Assembly: GCF_010731535.1 (NCBI RefSeq)
Contig: NZ_AP022581.1
Span: 1,373,952 to 1,437,951 of the forward strand
DNA from: Mycobacterium lacus
GTDB lineage: Bacteria > Actinomycetota > Actinomycetes > Mycobacteriales > Mycobacteriaceae
Direction: 5' to 3'
DNA: 64,000 nucleotides
Below the pieces are notes generated by a model. The model was not told where the DNA came from. It ran no database searches and worked only from the letters and a program-made list of their open reading frames with translations. Made by a program: the position numbers and the translations under genes. This document shows, piece by piece, positions 57,464-64,000 of this stretch; the first letter of the stretch is position 1; every line of letters begins with the position of its first letter.

Positions 57464-57811
57464 CCCCCCTGCCGGGACCCTTGGCGGCTCTGTCGCCTTG
57501 GCGCACGGCTACCCCTTCTGTCCTTCCGGCAAAGCCGCCTTAGCATAGCCCTGCGCAAACCCGCCCGGATGGCCGTTGGCGGGGATTCCCGGCGCAGGTC
57601 ACACGGCCGCAATTGTTTCGCCGCTGTTAACGATGCGTCACCAAGACCGCTCCTTGACGGTGAGCCGTTGGACTGGGCAAACCCGTCGCTCCAGTTCGCC
57701 GCCCGCGACGGCGAACTGGCCGAGTGGTGGGCGGGTGTAGCTGTTCAAAAGCCGGATGTACCAATTCGCCAGTAACGCCACGAGATACGCCGCCGCCGAG
57801 TAACGTCCCCG
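57464..57811. other. Divergent intergenic region with a hairpin
   Basis: A 348-base region between the glycosyltransferase and the GAP-like gene, with no convincing coding frame. It includes a perfect 11-base inverted repeat with a seven-base loop (57691-57719). Elsewhere I see nothing definite. Confidence 0.4.
57691..57719. repeat. Perfect 11-base inverted repeat
   Basis: CCAGTTCGCCG (57691-57701) and its reverse complement CGGCGAACTGG (57709-57719) are separated by CCCGCGA. It lies about 95 bases upstream of the GAP-like gene. It could be a regulatory operator, an attenuating hairpin or an incidental structure; no second copy was noticed. Confidence 0.6.
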
Positions 57812-58567
57812 GTGATGTGGAATAGCGTGCTGTTCTTGGGCTTGGTCATGGCCACCGACCCCATCCGTCTTGGCCTTGCGGCCGTCTTGGTCACGCGGCG
57901 GCAACCCATGCTGAATTTGTTCGCCTTCTGGCTCGGGGGCATGGTGGCGGGTGTCGCGCTTGCGGTGGCGGTATTGGTATTCCTCCGCGATATCGCGGTT
58001 GTGGCCATTCAAACCGCGGCGTCGGTGACCAATGAATTCAGGTCCGCCGTGGTAGTCCTTGCGGGCAGCCGGCTTCAGCTCACCTTCGGCGTGATCGCGC
58101 TGGCGATCGCGATCCACATGGTGGCCCGCGAGCGAGTACGAGCACAGGTCCCGGTCGGCGCCGGCGGTGCTCCGGCCGTGCTGCTGCAACCGGATCGACC
58201 CGGCCTGATTGCCCGAATGGCCGCCGTTAGCCACAACATGCTCACGCGCGGCGGCTTTGTTTGGCCGGCGTTCATCGTCGGCCTCACATCGTCGGCCCCG
58301 CCCATCGAGACCGTGGCGGCGCTGACCGTCATCATGGCCTCGGGAGCGGGCCTCGGTGTACAGGTCAGCGCATTCCTCGTGTTCATTCTGTTGGTGCTCA
58401 CGGTCATCGAAATTCCGCTGGTAGCCCACTTGGTGGTTCCACGCCAGACCGAAGCCGTGCTGAGGCGGATCGACTGCTGGCTACGCGCCCATCGTCGGCA
58501 GATCACCCTGACGCTGCTTGTGGTAATGGGTTCCATCATGCTGGTCCAGGGCGTGGCCGGCCTTTGA
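57812..58567 (+). CDS. GAP-like polytopic membrane protein (Rv1517-like)
   Basis: A 251-residue protein with about six hydrophobic segments, of the mycobacterial GAP (glycopeptidolipid-addressing) family, which helps lipids reach the surface. Representative segments are LVMATDPIRLGLAAVLVTRR and LLVVMGSIMLVQGVAG. The start is GTG 57812 or the adjacent ATG 57815. It lies before fadD25, fitting an export role for the cluster's product. Confidence 0.82.
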   Translation: MMWNSVLFLGLVMATDPIRLGLAAVLVTRRQPMLNLFAFWLGGMVAGVALAVAVLVFLRDIAVVAIQTAASVTNEFRSAVVVLAGSRLQLTFGVIALAIAIHMVARERVRAQVPVGAGGAPAVLLQPDRPGLIARMAAVSHNMLTRGGFVWPAFIVGLTSSAPPIETVAALTVIMASGAGLGVQVSAFLVFILLVLTVIEIPLVAHLVVPRQTEAVLRRIDCWLRAHRRQITLTLLVVMGSIMLVQGVAGL

Positions 58568-58862
58568 GCCGCAGCTAGTCGATCTCTGCCGTCAGTCCGA
58601 TTCGTCGAACGTGCGTGAAGCGGCTTCACGCAACTCGTCTTGAGTTGTCAGCCCGGCCAGGGAGATACACGAATGTATGCCCGTCGCCACGACGATGCGT
58701 GGTGTTTGGGGGCCGGGCCGGGGGTGGACTGGTTGCACGGTGGTCGTATCGATCTGTGCGACGGCGCCCGTGGCGTCGCCGGAGCGTTGTCGCGAAAGGA
58801 CCGTTGATGCAGGTGCGCGCGTCCCGTTACGGCCAAGAACCGTCCCTACCGAAGGTAGTCTG

Positions 58863-60623
58863 ATGTCCGTGGTTGAATCCTCGATTCCTATCGTGCTGCG
58901 CGAGCGCGCGAGTCTGCAGCCCAACGATACGGCGCTCACATTTATTGACTACGACCAGGATTGGGACGGCGTTGAGGAAACGCTGACGTGGTCTCAGTTG
59001 TACCGGCGCACGTTGAACCTCGCCGAACAGCTCCAACAAAGTGGGTCGATGGGCGACCGGGCAGTGATATTGGCGCCGCAAGGGCTTGACTACGTCGTTA
59101 GCTTTCTGGCCTCATTGCAGGCCGGCCTTATCGCAGTTCCGCTTTCGGTTCCATACGGTGGCGCTCACGACGAGCGCACCACGTCGGTGCTGGCCGATAC
59201 TCAACCCGCTGTCGTTCTCACGGCGTCCTCGGTCGTCGACAACCTCACCGAATACGTACAGCCGCAGCCCGGGCACAAGGCACCGTCAATCATCGAAGTT
59301 GATTTGCTGGATTTGGACTCCCGGCAACGGTCGCGTGGGCCGGCCTCGCGCGGCACCGGTAACAAGGGCCCGGAAACGCTGTATTTGCAGTACACGTCGG
59401 GGTCCACGCGGACGCCGGCCGGTGTCATGGTCTCGAACAAGAACCTGTTTGCCAACTTCGAACAGATCATGACCGACTACTATGGGTTCAACGGGAAGGT
59501 TGCTCCGCCGGACACCACCGTGGTGTCGTGGCTGCCGTTCTACCACGACATGGGTTTCGTGTTGGGAATTATCTTTCCGATTCTTGCGGGCGTTCGCGCC
59601 GTGCTGACGAGCCCGGTCGGATTCCTGCAGCGACCGGCCCGATGGATGCAAATGCTGGCAACCAACAGTCGAGCATTTTCGGCCGCACCGAACTTTGCCT
59701 ACGAAATTGCGGCACGCAAGACATCGGATGACGACATGGCGGGGCTTGATCTCGGGGGCGTGCTCAGCATCCTCAACGGTAGCGAACGGGTACAGCCGGT
59801 CACCCTGAAGCGGTTCATCGATCGGTTCGCCCGCTTCAACCTTGACCCCGCGGTGATTCGGCCGTCCTATGGGATGGCGGAAGCAACCGTCTACGTCGCG
59901 ACCCGCAAGGCCGGCGAACCGCCGAAAATTGTTAGCTTCGAATCCGACCAGCTGCCCGACGGCCAAGCGGTGCCCTGCGCAAGCGATACCGGCACACCGC
60001 TGGTCAGCTACGGGAATCCGCAGACTCAGCTGGTGCGTATCGTTGATCCGGACACATGCATCGAGTGCCCGCCGGGAAGGGTCGGTGAGATCTGGATTCA
60101 CGGCGGCAACGTCGCCTCGGGCTATTGGGAGAAGCCCGACGTGACTGCGCGCACGTTTGGTGCAACGCTGGTCAACCCCGCGGCCGGCACGCCGGACGGT
60201 CCCTGGCTGCGGACCGGAGATTCCGGCTTCATCTCCGAGGACGAGCTGTTCATCATGGGCCGCATCAAGGACCTTTTGATTGTGTACGGGCGCAACCACT
60301 CTCCCGACGACATCGAGGCGACCATCCAGGAGATCACGCCCGGCCGTTGTGCGGCGATCGCGGTTCCCGAGGACGGCGCCGAGAAGCTGGTCGCCATCAT
60401 CGAACTCAAGAAAAGGAACGAGTCCGACGAGGAAGCGGTGGAGAGGCTGGGCTTCGTGAAACGTGAAGTCACCTCGGCGATTTCGAAATCACATGGCCTG
60501 AGCGTGGCGGATCTTGTTCTGGTTTCCCCGGGTTCGATTCCTATCACCACCAGCGGCAAGGTCAGACGCGCGCAATGTGTGGAGCTGTACCGTCACGCGA
60601 AGTTCACTCGCTTAGACGTTTAG
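58863..60623 (+). CDS. fadD25: FadD25, fatty-acyl-AMP ligase-type enzyme
   Basis: A 586-residue adenylate-forming enzyme of the FAAL group, which activates fatty acids as acyl-AMP for transfer to polyketide synthases or glycolipids. It contains the A3-like motif [29 protein letters not shown], and TGDSGF near the hinge. ATG 58863 gives the family N-terminus; upstream in-frame sequence is untypical. The adjacent gene order GAP-fadD25-mmpL12 is that of the lipooligosaccharide region around Rv1517-Rv1522c. The 3' end overlaps the convergent mmpL12 by 12 bases. Confidence 0.93.
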   Translation: MSVVESSIPIVLRERASLQPNDTALTFIDYDQDWDGVEETLTWSQLYRRTLNLAEQLQQSGSMGDRAVILAPQGLDYVVSFLASLQAGLIAVPLSVPYGGAHDERTTSVLADTQPAVVLTASSVVDNLTEYVQPQPGHKAPSIIEVDLLDLDSRQRSRGPASRGTGNKGPETLYLQYTSGSTRTPAGVMVSNKNLFANFEQIMTDYYGFNGKVAPPDTTVVSWLPFYHDMGFVLGIIFPILAGVRAVLTSPVGFLQRPARWMQMLATNSRAFSAAPNFAYEIAARKTSDDDMAGLDLGGVLSILNGSERVQPVTLKRFIDRFARFNLDPAVIRPSYGMAEATVYVATRKAGEPPKIVSFESDQLPDGQAVPCASDTGTPLVSYGNPQTQLVRIVDPDTCIECPPGRVGEIWIHGGNVASGYWEKPDVTARTFGATLVNPAAGTPDGPWLRTGDSGFISEDELFIMGRIKDLLIVYGRNHSPDDIEATIQEITPGRCAAIAVPEDGAEKLVAIIELKKRNESDEEAVERLGFVKREVTSAISKSHGLSVADLVLVSPGSIPITTSGKVRRAQCVELYRHAKFTRLDV

Positions 60624-63600
60624 GTGGGCCGGTTTCACCGGCGGCCGCGTCGTGCCGTCGACGCCGTCGTGTGACACTCCAACCGGGCAGCCGAACAGCG
60701 GAAGCGGGTGGATTGTCAGATCGTCCAGCGGGTGCTCGCGGCCGTCTGTGCCGTTTGGGTGGCCGTTGCCGTTTTGCGGGCTGAGGCTGAACAACGGTAG
60801 CGCTTGCCCAGTCAGGTCGATTGTGGGGTCTTTGCCGTTGCCCTCGGCGGTCGTCGTGCACGCGTTGGTCAGCTGGGGCAGACCGACGGGGCCGAACAGC
60901 GGAATTGCGTGCCCGCCGAGGTCGTAAAGCGGGTATCCGTCAAGTTTGGCAAGAACATCGTCCTGGCCATGTCCGTTGGATCGGGGCGCGACGTTCGTTG
61001 TCGGCCGCCCGGACACCGGGGTCTTGGCCGTGCGGTTGAGCATCCCGGACAGCTGGAGGCTGGCTTTCCTTATGCGGTTGCGCAGACTCATCAGCGGAGC
61101 TTCGCCTTGTCCCAGTGTCGATGGCCACCAGTTTGCCTGGCCGATCATCGCGGCCAAGGCCGGCACGGTGACGGTGCGCACCAGGAAGGTGTCGATCACG
61201 ATCCCGATCCCGATGGTGAAACCGGCCTGGGCCATGACGTTGATGCTGGCGCCCACCAGGCCGAACATTGACGCGGCGAAGATTAGACCCGCCGAGGTGA
61301 TCACGCCGCCGGTCGAACCCACCGTGCGGATGACGCCGACACGCACACCATGCGGCGACTCGTCACGGATCCTGGAGATGAGCAGCATGTTGTAGTCAGC
61401 GCCGACCGCGACCAACAATATGAAGGACAATCCGGGCAGGCTCCAATGCATTTCCTGGCCCAATATCAATTGAAACACGATGACCCCGAGGCCCAGGGCC
61501 GACAAATAGGAAACGAGCACCGAACCGATCAGATATAGCGGCGCAACGATCGCCCGGAGCAGAGCGACCAGAATCAAGAACACAATGATGATCGTTGCAA
61601 TGACGATGAATTTGATGTCGTTGTTGTAATAGTCTCGTATATCCCGAAGCCCGGTCGGAACTCCCAACAGGGAAACCTTGGCGTCGGCCAACTCGGTGTT
61701 CGGTTGTGCCGACTGCGCCGCCGCGATGATCTTGTTGACCTGATCCATGCCTGCGGGGGTGGCCCCGTTGAGCGAGCTTTGCACGAGGTACCGCGCCGCG
61801 TGCCCGTCGGGCGACAGGAAAATCTGGGCGCCCTTCTTGAACTCGTCCCGGGTCATGATCTGCGGTGGGATGTTGAAGCCCGCCATCGACGGCCGTTCCG
61901 CGTCGCGCTTCATCCCCAGCAGGAAGTCGGAGGCCTCGTTCAGCCCGGAGCCCATCGTTTTGACCTGCTTGACCAATTCCTCCACGCCTGCGGCTACTGC
62001 CGCGCTGCCGTCGGCGAGAGCATTGGCGCCCATTTGCATCTGAGCCAACTTTGTCGGAAGGCCGTTGACCGCCTTGAGGGTGTTGACGACTTGCTTCAAC
62101 TGCTGATCCAGTTTGCCGACCGTCTGGGCGAGCGTCTGGTAGTCCTGCGTCTGCTGCAGGGTGACAGCCAGCGCCGCAATCGACCTGAGCAGCCCGTTGT
62201 TTTCGGCCTCGACAATCGCCGCCAACTCGCCGCGCGACTTCACGCAGGCCGGGTCCTTGTTGCAGACCGGGCTGGAATTGAGGGCGATCACCATCGGGTT
62301 GGCCCAGACGGCCGTTTGTTCCGCCTGCGCGACGGTCCCACTCAGATTGTCGCCGAGCGTCCTCATGCGCCCGACAAACTGGGACGCATGGTCGAGTTGT
62401 TGGATCGTCCTATCCCCACCCATCAGCGCCATCATGGCCTGCAGTGTGGTGACTAGCCCGCTGGCGCTGGTGACGGCCCCATTGACTTGGTCCCGTATCT
62501 GGGCCAGGGCGTCGGCCAACTGGCGAGCACCGCCGGCCAGCTTATCCAGGTCACCTCTGTGGTCGGCGATCGCGCCGGACGCTTCGCCGAGTTTGCTGCC
62601 GACTTCACCCGCCTGGAACGAGACTTTGGTCTCCTTCAGCGGTTCCCCGTTGGGCCGGGTCAAGCCGCGCACCATCACAATGTCGGGCAGATCGGCTATC
62701 CGGCGGGACATCATCTCGAGATCGGCGAGAGCGGCCGGTGTCCGCAAGTCGCGGGGTGACTGTACGAGCAGCGCGATGGGAGTCATCGCATTCATCGGGA
62801 AATGACGATTCAGGGCCTCGTATCCCTTGACGCTGTCGACGTCCTGCGGCACCGTCTTGAGATCGTCGTAATTGAACCGGATCAGGCTTGCGCTGCCGGC
62901 CAGGATGATCAGCACAACCAGACTGCCCACCAAGTGGATCTTGGGCCGGCGCACAATGCGCGTGCCCGAACGCCGCCAGAAGCGAGTAGTTAGGTCGCGT
63001 CGTGGCTTGATCCAGCCGCGCCGTCCGGTGAGCACGAGGATCGCGGGCAGCAGGGTGGTCGCCGCGAGAAACGTCACCATGATCGAGACCGCAATTGCCG
63101 GACCGACTGCCGAAAAGACTTCCAGTTTCGTGAAGACCATCGCGAGGAAGGTGACCGCCACGGTGGCCGCCGACGCCGCGATCACCTTGCCGATGGACAT
63201 CAAGGCCTTCTTGACCGCTTGGTCGGAATCTTCGCCGTGCCGCACGTAGTCGTGGTAGCGGCTGATCAGAAAGACGGCGTAATCGGTTCCGGCCCCGATC
63301 ATTACCGCAGTCATGAAGACGATGCTCTGCATGTTCACGACCAGGCCCAGTTCGGTCAGCCCGGACAACAGGCCCTGGGCGCCCACCACTGACGCGCCGA
63401 TGGTGACCAGCGGCATCAGCATGGTGATCAGGTTTCGATAGACGATGATCAGGATGATCAGCACGCTGACTGCGGTGCCGATCTCAATGATCTTTACGTC
63501 CGCCTCACCGAGGGCCTGGAGGTCGGCTACGGTGGCCACGGGTCCGCTGAGGTTGGCGGTCAGGCTTGTTCCCGCGACGGTCTTCTTGACGATCTCACCG

Positions 63601-64000
63601 ACCCGTTTGAGGGCCGCTTGAGTCTCGGGCGCGGTCGGGTCGCCGGGGAAGTTGATCGGTAGGTTCCAGGCCTTCTTGTCCTTGCTTTCCAAGATCTCGC
63701 GCATCGGCGGCACGCTGAGGAAGTCCTGTACCGACATTTTGTCCTGTGTGTCTTGGCGCAGGTTGTCGATCAGTTTGCGGTAGACGTCCTCGTCGACGGG
63801 TCCCAGCCCCTTCTCGTTGGTCAAGATCACCAGCAGCAGGGAGCCAGATCCCGTCTCACGGAACGCCTTGCCCATCTCGCGGGTGGTGATCGTGGTCGGG
63901 GCGTCGTCCGGTAGCGGTTTTTGCTCGCGCTGTGCGGCCTGCGCCTGGAGGGGTGGAAGCAGCAGCGCCAGGGCGGCAACCACCGCGATCCAGACCCCGA
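60612..64000 (-). CDS. mmpL12: MmpL12-like RND lipid transporter (5' end outside window)
   Basis: An MmpL-family RND transporter of over 1,120 visible residues, with the N-terminus off the right edge (the frame continues to base 64000 with a first helix [16 protein letters not shown]). Two periplasmic loops (about residues 25-170 and 400-740 of the visible part) and the RND helices are seen; motifs include [14 protein letters not shown] and [15 protein letters not shown], with the proton-relay acidic residues. The cytosolic C-terminal tail carries three imperfect repeats ([33 protein letters not shown]). MmpL proteins export the cluster's glycolipid across the inner membrane. Confidence 0.94.
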   Translation of the reverse strand, partial: GVWIAVVAALALLLPPLQAQAAQREQKPLPDDAPTTITTREMGKAFRETGSGSLLLVILTNEKGLGPVDEDVYRKLIDNLRQDTQDKMSVQDFLSVPPMREILESKDKKAWNLPINFPGDPTAPETQAALKRVGEIVKKTVAGTSLTANLSGPVATVADLQALGEADVKIIEIGTAVSVLIILIIVYRNLITMLMPLVTIGASVVGAQGLLSGLTELGLVVNMQSIVFMTAVMIGAGTDYAVFLISRYHDYVRHGEDSDQAVKKALMSIGKVIAASAATVAVTFLAMVFTKLEVFSAVGPAIAVSIMVTFLAATTLLPAILVLTGRRGWIKPRRDLTTRFWRRSGTRIVRRPKIHLVGSLVVLIILAGSASLIRFNYDDLKTVPQDVDSVKGYEALNRHFPMNAMTPIALLVQSPRDLRTPAALADLEMMSRRIADLPDIVMVRGLTRPNGEPLKETKVSFQAGEVGSKLGEASGAIADHRGDLDKLAGGARQLADALAQIRDQVNGAVTSASGLVTTLQAMMALMGGDRTIQQLDHASQFVGRMRTLGDNLSGTVAQAEQTAVWANPMVIALNSSPVCNKDPACVKSRGELAAIVEAENNGLLRSIAALAVTLQQTQDYQTLAQTVGKLDQQLKQVVNTLKAVNGLPTKLAQMQMGANALADGSAAVAAGVEELVKQVKTMGSGLNEASDFLLGMKRDAERPSMAGFNIPPQIMTRDEFKKGAQIFLSPDGHAARYLVQSSLNGATPAGMDQVNKIIAAAQSAQPNTELADAKVSLLGVPTGLRDIRDYYNNDIKFIVIATIIIVFLILVALLRAIVAPLYLIGSVLVSYLSALGLGVIVFQLILGQEMHWSLPGLSFILLVAVGADYNMLLISRIRDESPHGVRVGVIRTVGSTGGVITSAGLIFAASMFGLVGASINVMAQAGFTIGIGIVIDTFLVRTVTVPALAAMIGQANWWPSTLGQGEAPLMSLRNRIRKASLQLSGMLNRTAKTPVSGRPTTNVAPRSNGHGQDDVLAKLDGYPLYDLGGHAIPLFGPVGLPQLTNACTTTAEGNGKDPTIDLTGQALPLFSLSPQNGNGHPNGTDGREHPLDDLTIHPLPLFGCPVGVSHDGVDGTTRPPVKPAHLNV

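Overview
The window is chromosomal DNA from a high-GC, slow-growing Mycobacterium. The evidence is two PE_PGRS genes, mycolic-acid genes (fabG1-inhA), an intein-bearing sufB, RipA/RipB/MoxR1, an MmpL transporter and a FadD/FAAL ligase. From memory, the gene order follows M. tuberculosis Rv1459c to Rv1522c, with some insertions and losses. PE_PGRS genes argue against the M. avium complex; the species cannot be fixed from this sequence. No rRNA, tRNA, CRISPR array, phage or intact insertion sequence was seen.

Layout. 1-8.4 kb: the end of mptB, then the tightly overlapped sufR-B-D-C-S-U-T iron-sulfur operon. A SufR-type operator sits on the sufR start and a 378-residue homing-endonuclease intein lies in SufB. 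8.4-18.7 kb: fadE15, an LLM-class oxidoreductase resembling the phthiodiolone ketoreductase, a PE_PGRS gene, ctpD with two thioredoxins, echA12, an ABC-F protein and a small HTH protein. 18.7-25.3 kb: a TetR regulator and aconitase with an AcnR-type operator, a membrane protein, ripA and ripB. 25.4-28.5 kb: moxR1, a DUF58 protein and a VWA membrane protein. 28.5-35 kb: a frameshifted DUF559 gene, fabG1-inhA-ferrochelatase, a hypothetical gene, NfeD- and SPFH-type membrane proteins and a small DoxX-like protein. 35-38.5 kb is a decayed accessory patch: two proline-rich paralogues, a response regulator with a collapsed histidine kinase, a membrane serine protease and a VapB-VapC deletion fusion. 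38.5-46.2 kb: a TVP38/DedA-type protein, methylmalonyl-CoA mutase (mutA, mutB) with its chaperone meaB, lipL and a dodecin.

46.4-64 kb is a surface-glycolipid region: a PE_PGRS-hydrolase, a TylF-type O-methyltransferase, three other methyltransferases, a polysaccharide pyruvyl transferase, two family-2 glycosyltransferases, two tandem RgpF-like genes, a GAP-like membrane protein, fadD25 and mmpL12. Together these look like a lipooligosaccharide-type locus: FadD25 would activate a fatty acid, the glycosyl-, methyl- and pyruvyl-transferases would build and decorate the glycan, and MmpL12 with the GAP-like protein would export the product.

The most notable signals are an intein at a SufB site different from the M. 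tuberculosis one, inside a probable homing co-conversion tract; a near-identical 421-bp gene-conversion tract between the two RgpF-like genes; the VapBC fusion and collapsed histidine kinase; a dispersed palindromic repeat; and sequence matches to the published SufR and AcnR operators.
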